Assembly: GCF_900110605.1 (NCBI RefSeq)
Contig: NZ_FOFI01000001.1
Span: 806,001-870,000 of the forward strand
Reading direction: 5' to 3'
Length of the DNA stretch: 64,000 nt
Source of the DNA: Epilithonimonas lactis
GTDB taxonomy: Bacteria; Bacteroidota; Bacteroidia; Flavobacteriales; Weeksellaceae
The notes below the pieces were generated by a model. It was not told the origin of the DNA. It did not search any database and saw only the letters and a program-made list of their open reading frames with translations. The stretch's first letter is position 1. Every line of letters starts with the position of its first letter. Positions 8,363 through 16,025 of this stretch are shown here, piece by piece. The position numbers and the translations under genes were made by a program.

Positions 8363-8740
8363 ATGAAAATCCATCACATTGCCATCATCTGCTCCGATTA
8401 CGAAGTTTCCAAAAAATTCTACACCGAAGTTTTAGGTTTGAATATCATTCGTGAAGTTTATCGTGAAGCAAGACAATCTTACAAGTTAGATTTGGCCATC
8501 GGAGAACATTATGTCATCGAATTGTTTTCATTTCCAAATCCGCCAGAACGACCTTCCAGACCAGAAAGTTGTGGCCTTCGTCATTTGGCTTTTTCTGTTG
8601 ATAATGTTGAAAAAAAGAGAAATGAATTAATGGAAAAAGGTTTGGGTTGTGAAGACATCAGAATCGATGAGTTTACGGAGAAGAAATTCTTTTTTACAAC
8701 CGACCCAGACAATTTGCCTTTGGAGTTTTACGAAAATTAG
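8363..8740 (+). CDS. VOC-family metalloprotein, YaeR/SMU1112c-like (glyoxalase I fold)
   Basis: 125 residues, one vicinal-oxygen-chelate domain of the usual length. The metal ligand positions are visible: an N-terminal His in KIHHIAI, Glu in YVIELF, His in LRHLAFSV, and Glu in LPLEFYE near the C-terminus. The PERPSRPESCGLRHLAF stretch is typical of the YaeR group. Substrate unknown; a lactoylglutathione lyase-like role is often assigned but not shown. It starts 41 bases after the beta-lactamase on the same strand and could be co-transcribed. Confidence 0.88.
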   Translation: MKIHHIAIICSDYEVSKKFYTEVLGLNIIREVYREARQSYKLDLAIGEHYVIELFSFPNPPERPSRPESCGLRHLAFSVDNVEKKRNELMEKGLGCEDIRIDEFTEKKFFFTTDPDNLPLEFYEN

Positions 8741-8789
8741 ACTTAGAGATAATAGACGGATAGATTATAGACTAAATTGATAGATTAAA

Positions 8790-8817
8790 ATCAATTATCA
8801 TTCATCAATTATCATTT
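8790..8817. repeat. Degenerate heptanucleotide tract (ATCAAYY word), four units
   Basis: The units ATCAATT, ATCATTC, ATCAATT and ATCATTT follow without a break. They are preceded by ATAGATT/ATAGACT words at 8760-8788 with the same approximate period. The tract lies between two converging genes. Confidence 0.7.
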
Positions 8818-8821
8818 ATAT

Positions 8822-9208
8822 TTAATGTGCGTAACCTGTCAGAAAACTCACAGTCATAATCGCCAATACAATCATTGAAATGGCAACGTAAACGTAATCT
8901 TTCTCCTTAAGATAACCGATTAGGGCAAAAATAATTCTTACTAACGGCGTTAAAATCAGGAACAAAATTCCTAGCTGGATGATTGCCATTCCTTCGCCTT
9001 TCATCAGCGAATTCCAAAATTGACCCCACACTTTTTCTGAGGTCGTTCCCATATCCAAAAGCTTGTACTTCTTCGGCATCACAAAACCTTCCATAAAAAG
9101 TTTGATAAATCCAACCAAAGAAGTCACGACGGAAAGTAGCACACCCAATCTCAGGAGATTCCCAACGGAACGATTCAGGTCAACGTCTGTAAATGGTTTT
9201 GTTCTCAT
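8822..9208 (-). CDS. DUF1634 membrane protein
   Basis: 128 residues with three predicted membrane segments (about residues 15-36, 74-93 and 100-122). DUF1634 proteins are regularly encoded next to TauE/SafE transporters. Here the start codon overlaps the stop of the upstream TauE/SafE gene by one base (TAATG), so the two are probably co-translated. The likely role is as a partner or regulator of that transporter; no enzymatic motif is visible. Confidence 0.85.
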   Translation of the reverse strand: MRTKPFTDVDLNRSVGNLLRLGVLLSVVTSLVGFIKLFMEGFVMPKKYKLLDMGTTSEKVWGQFWNSLMKGEGMAIIQLGILFLILTPLVRIIFALIGYLKEKDYVYVAISMIVLAIMTVSFLTGYAH

Positions 9209-10038
9209 TAATGAAAATTTTTGGTTACACCGTTGTACATCATATAAATTGAAAGAATCGTGATTACGATTGCGAAAAATACTTTCAGTTTCTTGGTTTT
9301 AGAGATCATCAAAGTTTTCGAACCGATGAAACTTCCAACCACCACACCAATCAAAACCGGCGCAGCAATCACTGGAATTATCTGTCCTCTTTGAAAATAG
9401 ATCAACGCGCCTGCAACAGCCGTAACGCCAATCATAAAGTTACTCGTTGTCGTAGAAACTTTGAAAGGCAATTTCATCATATTGTCCATTGCCAAAACCT
9501 TCAAAGCGCCGGAACCGATGCCCAAAAGTCCAGACATTGCGCCAGCAAAGATCATCATCAGAAATCCTGGAATAGTGTTTCTGGAAGCATAATGTTTGAT
9601 GCCATCTTTGTCTGGAAAAGTCCCGTAGAGTTTCAGTTTGTCGGCAAGACTTCCCTTGATTAGAGTTTCCTGATGGTCTGGTTTTCCTTTTAAATTCAAT
9701 AAAACCGTTAAGATCAAGATACTCGCGAAGATGATCCCGATTGTATTCGGATTCAGAAATCCTGAGACCAATGCGCCAGAAACTGCACCAGCTGTGGTCG
9801 CAATCTCCAGGAACATTCCGATCCGCATATTGGTGAAACCTTCTTTCACAAAAGCCACTGCTGCTCCGGAAGAGGTTCCTATCACCGAAATAAGAGAAGC
9901 GCCAATCGCGTAATGCATTGGAACGCCAAAACCGAGTGTGAGTAGAGGAATAATAATGACGCCGCCGCCCAGTCCGGTAAGAGATCCCATCAATCCAGCT
10001 GCGATAGCTCCAACAAATAGAATTATGATTTCTGACAT
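9208..10038 (-). CDS. TauE/SafE-family sulfite/sulfur-anion exporter
   Basis: 276 residues from the ATG at 10038; an upstream in-frame extension of 28 codons reaches into the promoter of the divergent gene and is rejected. There are about eight membrane segments. GLMGSLTGLGGGVIIIPLL near the N-terminus and the related GAMSGLLGIGSGALKVLAM in the second half are the two pseudo-repeats of this family. Members export sulfite, sulfoacetate or related anions through the inner membrane. Substrate cannot be read from sequence. It is followed at once by a DUF1634 gene. Confidence 0.92.
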   Translation of the reverse strand: MSEIIILFVGAIAAGLMGSLTGLGGGVIIIPLLTLGFGVPMHYAIGASLISVIGTSSGAAVAFVKEGFTNMRIGMFLEIATTAGAVSGALVSGFLNPNTIGIIFASILILTVLLNLKGKPDHQETLIKGSLADKLKLYGTFPDKDGIKHYASRNTIPGFLMMIFAGAMSGLLGIGSGALKVLAMDNMMKLPFKVSTTTSNFMIGVTAVAGALIYFQRGQIIPVIAAPVLIGVVVGSFIGSKTLMISKTKKLKVFFAIVITILSIYMMYNGVTKNFH

Positions 10039-10075
10039 CCCACAAATATAAAAGGATTGATTTGGGTACACAAAC

Positions 10076-10105
10076 TTTGAAAAAGATAATTTTGATGTAT
10101 TTTTG
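10076..10105 (+). promoter_or_regulatory. Bacteroidota-type promoter for the DUF1543 gene
   Basis: TTTG at 10076-10079, an 18-base spacer and TATTTTTG at 10098-10105 fit the -33/-7 consensus well. The start codon is 18 bases downstream of the -7 box, giving a very short 5' UTR. Confidence 0.65.
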
Positions 10106-10123
10106 TGTAACAATTTTTCCAAA

Positions 10124-10660
10124 ATGAAATTATTCTACATCATCCTGGGAGCAGAGCCAGCAGAACGAAATATCGAACAACACGATGTTTTCTTTGGTAT
10201 CGCCGAACGAGTTGAAGATCTGTACCCGGAGATCAAACAATTTTGGAAAGGTGTCAAGCTACATATGGATTGTTATCAGGAAGTGAAATTCGTTGATGGT
10301 TATGAGGTAAAGATTATTGAGAAATCTTCTGCAGCTAATGATGATCAGCTGTTTTTTATCAATCTTGGCGGCTACAAATTGGGACATTTCGAAGAGTTTC
10401 ACGAGCAGCATCTGATGGTCGGGACGTCTATGGCAGAAGTCATCAAACGTGTGAAGAAAACTAAGTTTTACAAGACGATGGGTTTTAAAAATGCACCCAG
10501 CCATATTGATGACAAACTTGGAGTTGACATAGATGATCTTTACACGGTCAACGATCTGCTGTCTCAAATTACAAAGGACAAATATTCGCTTATTCTTGAA
10601 AAATCAAAAGTTGAACATCAAGAAAATCCGATGGAGATCGGTTATTTTAAAATCAAATAA
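10124..10660 (+). CDS. DUF1543 domain protein
   Basis: 178 residues from the ATG at 10124; seven further upstream codons are open but overlap the -7 promoter box. It contains two related segments: an N-terminal ILGAEPAERNIEQHDVFFG with YPEIKQFW, and a second one beginning LFFINLGGYKLGHFEEFHEQH. This duplicated NIELHDV-type pattern is the mark of DUF1543. Function unknown; it has no signal peptide or membrane segment, so it is cytoplasmic. It starts from its own promoter and is followed after two bases by a secreted SnoaL-like protein gene. Confidence 0.85.
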   Translation: MKLFYIILGAEPAERNIEQHDVFFGIAERVEDLYPEIKQFWKGVKLHMDCYQEVKFVDGYEVKIIEKSSAANDDQLFFINLGGYKLGHFEEFHEQHLMVGTSMAEVIKRVKKTKFYKTMGFKNAPSHIDDKLGVDIDDLYTVNDLLSQITKDKYSLILEKSKVEHQENPMEIGYFKIK

Positions 10661-10662
10661 TT

Positions 10663-11103
10663 ATGAAAACATTCTCATTGTTTTTTTTGTTGATATCAAC
10701 CTTCGCGTTTTCTCAAAGTTCAGATGAGCTACAGATCAAAGCCTCTATCAATAGTTTGTTTGATGGTATGAAAACTTCGGATTCTACCAAAATTACAAAC
10801 GCTTTTTCAAAAACTGCTGTACTGCAGACCATCGCAAAAAATGGTGAGGTGAAAAATGAAAATATCAAAGATTTTGCGGTGAGTATTTCCAAAGCTGTGA
10901 AGGGAAGCTTGGACGAGAGAATCACTTTTTCTAATATTTTGATTGATGGAAATCTCGCTTCTGTATGGACACCTTATGAGTTTTATTATCAAGGAAAGTT
11001 TTCGCATTGTGGTGTCAATTCTTTTCAATTGGTTAAGACTAATAACGAATGGAAGATCCAATACATCATTGATACAAGGCGAAATGACAATTGTAAGAAG
11101 TAA
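10663..11103 (+). CDS. Secreted NTF2/SnoaL-like protein
   Basis: 146 residues. A signal peptide ends at about FAFSQ (residue 18). The rest fits an NTF2-like fold: an N-terminal helix with INSLFDGMKTSDSTKI, and a final beta part with VWTPYEFYYQGKFSHCG and FQLVKTNNEWKIQYI. Many such proteins are annotated as nuclear transport factor 2 family. No catalytic residues are evident, and the ligand is unknown. The gene follows the DUF1543 gene after two bases and precedes purK by 31. Confidence 0.8.
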   Translation: MKTFSLFFLLISTFAFSQSSDELQIKASINSLFDGMKTSDSTKITNAFSKTAVLQTIAKNGEVKNENIKDFAVSISKAVKGSLDERITFSNILIDGNLASVWTPYEFYYQGKFSHCGVNSFQLVKTNNEWKIQYIIDTRRNDNCKK

Positions 11104-11134
11104 ATAAATCTAATAGTAAAAAGAAAAGTATAAA

Positions 11135-12244
11135 ATGAAAATCGGAATTTTAGGAGGCGGACAACTCGGAAGAATGTTCATTCAGGAAGCACTGAAATAT
11201 GATGATGAATTCTATGTTCTAGACCCAAATCCAGAATGTTCTTGCGCCAATATTTCACATTACGTGAGAGGGAATTTCAATGATTATGATGATGTTCTGG
11301 AATTTGGAAGAGACAAGGATGTCGTAACGATTGAAATCGAACATGTGAATGTTGAAGCTTTGGAAGAGCTTGAAAATCTTGGTGTGAAGGTTGTTCCAAA
11401 TTCAAATATTATCAAAATCATTCAACAAAAAATCCTTCAGAAAAAATTCTACGAAGAAAATCGTATTCTGTCACCGGATTTTGAAATTATGGATGGAAGT
11501 GAGGAAGAGATCAAGATCCAATTGCCATTCGTTCAAAAGCTCAATACTGGCGGATACGACGGAAAGGGCGTACAATTGATCCGTACAACACAAGATTGGA
11601 GAAACCTTTGGACGCAGGAATCTGTCTTGGAAGATCTGGTTGATATTGATAAAGAATTATCTTTGATCATTGCCAAAAATGAGAATGGCGAAACCAAAAC
11701 TTTTCCCGTAACCGAAATGGTTGCCGACCCGAAACTGAATCTTTTGGATTTTAATATTTGCCCGGCCGACATTTCAAAAGATGTCCAAGATCAAATTGAT
11801 AGAATCGGTAAGCAATTCATCTCAAGTGCCGATTCTCCAGGCCTTTTTGCCATCGAATTGTTCCTTGATAAAAACGGAAAAGTTTGGGTCAACGAGACCG
11901 CACCGAGACTTCATAATTCTGGACATCAATCTCAAGAGGGAAATTCAAATTCCCAGTTCGAGCAATTTTACAGAGTAGTGACAAACTCACCTTTGGCCGA
12001 TACGGATGCTTGCGGATTTTCTGGAATGTTGAATTTGATAGGAGAAGAAAACCATTCTGGAAAAGTAAAATATCAAGGTTTGGAGGAAGTTCTCAAATTG
12101 CCAAAAACCTACGTTCATCTCTACGGAAAAACCGAAACAAAACCGGGACGAAAAATGGGACACATCAATGTTCTCGCAGATTCCAGAGAAGAATTGATGG
12201 AAAAGTTGATCCACATCAAATCGCTTGTAAAAGTGATCGCCTAA
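11135..12244 (+). CDS. purK: 5-(carboxyamino)imidazole ribonucleotide synthase
   Basis: 369 residues. It uses ATP and bicarbonate to convert AIR to N5-CAIR in purine synthesis. It begins with the dinucleotide-like GILGGGQLGRMF loop, has the ATP-grasp glycine loop NTGGYDGKGVQLI near residues 136-148, and a metal-binding NETAPRLHNSGH stretch near 253-264. The product is used by PurE, encoded 1.6 kb downstream on the same strand but separated by two opposite-strand genes. A strong terminator follows. Confidence 0.96.
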   Translation: MKIGILGGGQLGRMFIQEALKYDDEFYVLDPNPECSCANISHYVRGNFNDYDDVLEFGRDKDVVTIEIEHVNVEALEELENLGVKVVPNSNIIKIIQQKILQKKFYEENRILSPDFEIMDGSEEEIKIQLPFVQKLNTGGYDGKGVQLIRTTQDWRNLWTQESVLEDLVDIDKELSLIIAKNENGETKTFPVTEMVADPKLNLLDFNICPADISKDVQDQIDRIGKQFISSADSPGLFAIELFLDKNGKVWVNETAPRLHNSGHQSQEGNSNSQFEQFYRVVTNSPLADTDACGFSGMLNLIGEENHSGKVKYQGLEEVLKLPKTYVHLYGKTETKPGRKMGHINVLADSREELMEKLIHIKSLVKVIA

Positions 12245-12247
12245 CAA

Positions 12248-12282
12248 AAAAGCAAGGCCTAAAACCTTGCTTTTCTTTTTTA
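12248..12282. terminator. Hairpin terminator after purK
   Basis: AAAAGCAAGG (12248-12257) pairs with CCTTGCTTTT (12265-12274) around a seven-base loop, followed by more T. The A run upstream also allows use by the convergent lipoprotein gene. Confidence 0.8.
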
Positions 12283-12296
12283 TATAAAATTGAAAA

Positions 12297-12797
12297 CTAT
12301 TTTGCTTTCAATTTGTCAAGTGTATTGTTGTAAGCTTCTTTGGTGTCTTCAGTTGCTTTTCTGGTCGCATCTTTGGCGTCTTTTCCGGCTTTGTTGATGG
12401 CTTCCTTGGTGTCTTGGGCAGTTTCTTTCATGTCCTGCTTCGCATTTTCAGTTGCAACTTTTGCTTTGTCCACCGTGTTGTCTACGCCTTCCTTCACATC
12501 TTGAGCGGCGTTGTTGACTACATTTTTGGTCTTCTCCCAGGCTACGTTGGCATCAGCAAGAGCTTTTCTCGCAGCTTCTTCTGCTTTCTTATCGCCATTT
12601 TTTATGGCAGCATCCAGGTCAGCTTGTGCTTTATCAACTTTTGCTTTGGCTTCATCGTTGGCCAAGGTTGTAGTTTCAGTTGTTTTTACAACGCTCAATG
12701 TGTCAGAGCCGTCCGTTGTGATCACGGTTTCGTTTTTCTTACAAGATGTTGCGAATAGTAAAATAGCTGTAGAAGCTAGTATCAAGGTTTTTTTCAT
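12297..12797 (-). CDS. Lipoprotein with Ala/Lys/Asp-rich helical repeats (LEA/apolipoprotein-like)
   Basis: 166 residues. A lipoprotein signal ends at FATSC, with Cys19 as the lipidated residue followed by Lys-Lys. The mature part is almost entirely helical by composition, with repeating KVDKAQADLDAA, DVKEGVDNTVDKAK and DTKEAINKAGKDAKDA segments of roughly 11 residues. Such amphipathic repeats are found in LEA-like and YtxH-like stress proteins and in apolipoprotein-like envelope proteins. A role at the inner or outer membrane is likely; nothing more specific can be said. Confidence 0.78.
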   Translation of the reverse strand: MKKTLILASTAILLFATSCKKNETVITTDGSDTLSVVKTTETTTLANDEAKAKVDKAQADLDAAIKNGDKKAEEAARKALADANVAWEKTKNVVNNAAQDVKEGVDNTVDKAKVATENAKQDMKETAQDTKEAINKAGKDAKDATRKATEDTKEAYNNTLDKLKAK

Positions 12798-12869
12798 TGT
12801 TTGAGAATTAATTTATTAAAGTGTTTTTATTAATTTTAAAATTAAAAAATATATTGATACGACAATCAA

Positions 12870-13826
12870 CTATGACTGTTTTGTTCTGAATTTTAACATT
12901 CCTGGTTTATAATTAATGACAAAAACACCACAAATAATGAAGGCCGTTGCCAGAATGAATTTTGCGGAGATCGTCTCGCCCAAGATCAGCCAACTTAGGA
13001 AAATACTGATGATCGTATTCACATAAGAAAGAATGGAAACCTGTGTCGGAAGTAATGTTTTCAATAAATAATGATAAGCGAAAAAGGCAGTCACAGAACC
13101 GAAAACTGCAAGATAAACGATTGCCGAGATACTTTGCGCAGACCATTTTGCCACATTGATCTCCTCAGAAAAGGTGAAGGCGAAGATCAGCTGTACAACG
13201 CCTGCAAAGGCAAATTGATAGAAGAGATTCAGAAACAGATTGTTGTTTTCCGAGTGTAATTTTTTGGTGTAGATCGTTCCGCCGCCCCAACACAAGATGG
13301 CCAGGAGCAAGATCAACAATCCATTTCGATAATCCGGATTTGCAAGGTCGTTGATCCCATCCCAAAATATAAAAACCACACCAAACAATCCCATCAAAAG
13401 CCCGATCAAAGTCCGAAAAGTGAACTTCTCCATCCCAATGATCATACTTCCGATGAATATGAAAACTGGCGAAAGTGCGCTGATTAACGACGTCAAACTA
13501 CTCGTCAGGTCTTTCTCTGCAACGGTGGTCAATCCATTCGCGCCGATCAACATCAAGGTAGAAAGTGTCATTTGAATAGAAAGTTTTTTCCAGCCGATCC
13601 ATTTCAGTTCTTTTTTGAAAAGTAAAATTGGAAAAAGGATGATTGCTGCCAAAAACTGACGCAATCCTGCAACAAACCAAGGCGGAACAGTTTCCACACC
13701 GATCTTGATGCCCAAAAAAGTCGTTCCCCAAACGATGGCAACGATAAAAATACAAATGATGGTTTTGGAAGTCAAATGGAAAGAATTAAAAACAAAGATA
13801 TTCCAAAAATCCCGAGTTTTACTCAT
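12870..13826 (-). CDS. EamA/DMT-family transporter
   Basis: 318 residues with ten expected membrane segments in two EamA domains. The first begins IVAIVWGTTFLGIKIG, the second LLILLLAILCWGGGTIYTKK. The end has the usual ILGETISAKFILATAFIICGVF pattern. DMT transporters export amino acids, drugs or metabolites across the inner membrane. Substrate unknown. Its start codon is 39 bases from that of purE on the other strand, so the two promoters share a short region. Confidence 0.92.
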   Translation of the reverse strand: MSKTRDFWNIFVFNSFHLTSKTIICIFIVAIVWGTTFLGIKIGVETVPPWFVAGLRQFLAAIILFPILLFKKELKWIGWKKLSIQMTLSTLMLIGANGLTTVAEKDLTSSLTSLISALSPVFIFIGSMIIGMEKFTFRTLIGLLMGLFGVVFIFWDGINDLANPDYRNGLLILLLAILCWGGGTIYTKKLHSENNNLFLNLFYQFAFAGVVQLIFAFTFSEEINVAKWSAQSISAIVYLAVFGSVTAFFAYHYLLKTLLPTQVSILSYVNTIISIFLSWLILGETISAKFILATAFIICGVFVINYKPGMLKFRTKQS

Positions 13827-13833
13827 AAATCTT

Positions 13834-13841
13834 TATCTTTG
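13834..13841 (+). promoter_or_regulatory. -7 promoter element (TATCTTTG) of purE
   Basis: An exact TAnnTTTG match, 23 bases before the purE start. A T-rich TTTT at 13816-13819 could act as a weak -33 element. The box lies just upstream of the divergent EamA start codon. Confidence 0.5.
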
Positions 13842-13864
13842 AGCATCTAATAAAACTTGAAAAA

Positions 13865-14368
13865 ATGGTCGGAATAATAATGGGCAGCCAAAGCGATCTC
13901 CCAATCATGCAACAAGCAGCAGATTTTTTGAAATCTCTGGAAATCCCGTACGAACTCACCGTGGTTTCCGCGCACAGAACGCCCGAAAGAATGTTCGATT
14001 ACGCAAAAACAGCAAAAGAAAGAGGCCTGAAGGTCATCATCGCAGGAGCAGGCGGCGCAGCTCATTTGCCAGGAATGGTCGCCAGCTGTACCAGTTTGCC
14101 CGTGATCGGTGTTCCGATTTTATCCTCAAATTCCATCGACGGTTGGGATTCGGTGCTGTCCATTTTGCAAATGCCATCCGGAATTCCCGTTGCAACAGTT
14201 GCGCTAAATGGTGCGACAAATGCAGGAATTCTCGCTGCAAAGATCATTGGCACTTCAGATTCAGAAGTTTCTCAAAAATTAGAGATGTACCAAAACTCAT
14301 TGAAGGATAAAGTGCTTGGAACTGTGGATGACATCAAGAAATTGCATCCGAATCAGTTTGATCAATAG
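13865..14368 (+). CDS. purE: 5-(carboxyamino)imidazole ribonucleotide mutase
   Basis: 167 residues, the usual length for a class I PurE. It rearranges N5-CAIR to CAIR. Conserved parts are MGSQSDLP near the N-terminus, the active-site SAHRTPER near residues 40-47, and the GGAAHLPGM loop near 64-72. It forms the functional pair with purK upstream. No terminator follows; instead the downstream spacer holds repeats A1 and B2. Confidence 0.97.
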   Translation: MVGIIMGSQSDLPIMQQAADFLKSLEIPYELTVVSAHRTPERMFDYAKTAKERGLKVIIAGAGGAAHLPGMVASCTSLPVIGVPILSSNSIDGWDSVLSILQMPSGIPVATVALNGATNAGILAAKIIGTSDSEVSQKLEMYQNSLKDKVLGTVDDIKKLHPNQFDQ

Positions 14369-14420
14369 AAGTATTTGGGCAGCTATTTGACTACGTTGAA
14401 AGCTATTTATTATTTTTTTA

Positions 14421-14505
14421 TGGCAGCTTTTCCGTCTTCCGTTCCCAATCTTTTTTGCCTACGCTTTCCAGCCACAAAAAAGGATTTCCACTCAAGCCGG
14501 GCTGC
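14421..14505 (+). repeat. Dispersed repeat family A, copy A1 (short-loop type)
   Basis: It begins GGCAGCTTTTCCGTCTTCC, continues with CCCAATCTTTTTTGC, and after a short loop has AAAAAAGGATTTCCACTC and ends CCGGGCTGC. The outer GCAGC/GCTGC and inner T-run/A-run arms can pair. A second TTGGGCAGCTATTT start lies at 14375, so the left end seems duplicated or interrupted by about 45 bases. Confidence 0.75.
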
Positions 14506-14526
14506 GGATTCCAGATAAAACAACAT

Positions 14527-14551
14527 TTTGTCATTCCGTAGGAATCTCAAC
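14527..14551 (+). repeat. Dispersed repeat family B, left half only (B2)
   Basis: Only the left arm TTTGTCATTCCGTAGGAA plus TCTCAAC is present; the right arm is missing. It lies 21 bases after repeat A1 and just downstream of the converging gene at 14565. Confidence 0.7.
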
Positions 14552-14564
14552 AATTATCTACTAA

Positions 14565-14921
14565 TTAATCAAAATCTGGAGCACATTTTAAATTGTCATT
14601 ATAAGGTGCTATAAATTTCCAAAATGATTTGCCAGCACTTGTAAGATAATTCATAGAATAATTCGTTTGTGTATTGGAACCTACTTGATAGATGTATTCT
14701 TTATAGAAATTACTGCTAAACTTGACTACTGCAAAATAATAAGTTTTATAATCAATATTTACGTTGTAGAAAGTGACTTGAGATATAGCCTCACTAGATG
14801 GGCTGAAAAAAGTAGATCCGTAACCTTTTGATTTTACGATTTCTATAATTTCGTTACAAGATGATTGTGCATTTATCCAACTAAAAATAAACGTAAGAAG
14901 AATTAAAAATATTTTTTTCAT
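14565..14921 (-). CDS. Small secreted protein of unknown function
   Basis: 118 residues. A clear signal peptide (MKKIFLILLTFIFSWINAQ) is followed by about 98 residues with two Cys (in SSCNEII and LKCAPDF) that could form a disulfide. The region YKTYYFAVVKFSSNFYKEYIY suggests beta strands. No family is recognised. It stands alone between repeats A1/B2 and tyrA, and is AT-rich compared with its neighbours. Confidence 0.7.
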   Translation of the reverse strand: MKKIFLILLTFIFSWINAQSSCNEIIEIVKSKGYGSTFFSPSSEAISQVTFYNVNIDYKTYYFAVVKFSSNFYKEYIYQVGSNTQTNYSMNYLTSAGKSFWKFIAPYNDNLKCAPDFD

Positions 14922-15014
14922 TAATTAGTTTTTAAAAATTATTTGTAAAACTAAAACATAGAATTATAACTTGTTTACGGGAATCCGTAAAACTGAAATT
15001 ATTTCAATAGAAAA

Positions 15015-15860
15015 TTACTTATCCAAAATCCCCCGAATCTTATTCGCATTCGTAATCAATTCTTCCAAATAATCAAAATTCTCCTTTTCCAACGCAGATT
15101 TGAATTTTCTTAGTTGCGTGATATGTTCATTCAAAACGTCCAACACATTTTCTTTGTTCTGACGGAAAATAGGAACCCACATTTCCGGATGTGATTTTGC
15201 CAAACGAACCGTACTGGAAAAACCGGAACTCGCCAGCTGAAAAATCGTGTCCTCCTCGCGTTCTTTTTCCAGAACCGTATTCGCCAAAGCGTAAGAGGTG
15301 ATGTGGGAAATGTGCGAGATGTAAGCGGTGTGAACATCGTGTGCATCGGCATTCATATAGATAGGATGCATTTCCAGATTCTCAATCATTTTTTCAACGA
15401 TTGCCAAAGCATCAGCATCGGAATCTTCTCGGTTGCAGATCACGGCTGCTTTTCCCGCGAAACTTTCTTTGGTCGCAGATTTCGGACCAGAGTTTTCCGT
15501 TCCCCACATTGGGTGAAATGCCACGAATCTTTTTCTGTTCGTATGATCTTTGATAGAATCTACAATTCCAGATTTTGTGGAACCAACGTCCATCACCGTT
15601 TGATTTTCATTGATGAGATCCAAAACCGAAGGCAATATTTTTCTCGCAGAATCTACCGGAATGGCAATGATGATCAAGTCGGAATTCTTCAGGCCGCTTT
15701 CCAGATCTGCTTTTTCATCAATGATCTTTAATTCCAATGCATTGTTGAGATGAGTCTCGTCCTGATCGATTCCGTAAACGAAATCTGTGAATTTTTTATC
15801 TCTCAATTTCAATGCGATGGATCCACCGATCAATCCAGTTCCTATAATGCTAATTTTCAT
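15015..15860 (-). CDS. tyrA: Prephenate dehydrogenase
   Basis: 281 residues, a monofunctional TyrA. It oxidises prephenate to 4-hydroxyphenylpyruvate with NAD(P) in tyrosine synthesis. The nucleotide-binding loop is GTGLIGGSIALKL near residues 7-19. VMDVGSTKSGIVDSI, FHPMWGTENSGP and the helical HISHITSYALA stretch are family signatures. There is no chorismate mutase or ACT domain. The upstream region on the minus strand holds a promoter, a Tyr-rich leader peptide and a terminator hairpin, so expression is probably controlled by tyrosyl-tRNA charging through attenuation. Confidence 0.95.
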   Translation of the reverse strand: MKISIIGTGLIGGSIALKLRDKKFTDFVYGIDQDETHLNNALELKIIDEKADLESGLKNSDLIIIAIPVDSARKILPSVLDLINENQTVMDVGSTKSGIVDSIKDHTNRKRFVAFHPMWGTENSGPKSATKESFAGKAAVICNREDSDADALAIVEKMIENLEMHPIYMNADAHDVHTAYISHISHITSYALANTVLEKEREEDTIFQLASSGFSSTVRLAKSHPEMWVPIFRQNKENVLDVLNEHITQLRKFKSALEKENFDYLEELITNANKIRGILDK

Positions 15861-15880
15861 AATAATTTAATTTTTAAAAC

Positions 15881-15909
15881 AAAAAACCCCGTCACTAGGA
15901 CGAGGTTTT
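15881..15909 (-). terminator. Attenuator hairpin of the tyrA leader
   Basis: On the minus strand AACCTCGTC pairs with GACGGGGTT (one G-U pair) around a five-base loop and is followed by a T run. It lies between the leader peptide stop (15930) and the tyrA start (15860), the position expected of an amino-acid attenuator. Confidence 0.8.
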
Positions 15910-15929
15910 GATATGGGTACATACGAATC

Positions 15930-15977
15930 CTAATCCTTCTTAAGGGCCAAAATTGCGTAATAATATGTCGTGTTCAT
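15930..15977 (-). CDS. Tyr-rich leader peptide controlling tyrA
   Basis: A 15-codon frame reads MNTTYYYAILALKKD and stops at TAG. Codons 5-7 are three consecutive tyrosine codons (TAT TAT TAC). It lies downstream of a good promoter and about 20 bases upstream of a terminator-like hairpin that precedes the tyrosine-pathway gene tyrA. When charged tRNA-Tyr is scarce, ribosomes should stall on these codons and allow an alternative RNA fold. The antiterminator pairing was not worked out in full. The reading frame and hairpin are seen directly; regulation is inferred. Confidence 0.82.
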   Translation of the reverse strand: MNTTYYYAILALKKD

Positions 15978-15990
15978 TGTTTTCACAGAA

Positions 15991-16021
15991 CGAAGATAGA
16001 CATTAATTCTGAAATTTCAAA
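15991..16021 (-). promoter_or_regulatory. Promoter of the tyr leader-tyrA unit
   Basis: On the minus strand TTTG (16018-16021), a 19-base spacer and TATCTTCG (15991-15998) match the Bacteroidota promoter with one change in the -7 box. It begins just after the antiporter stop codon and 14 bases before the leader peptide start. Confidence 0.65.
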
Positions 16022-16025
16022 TAAA

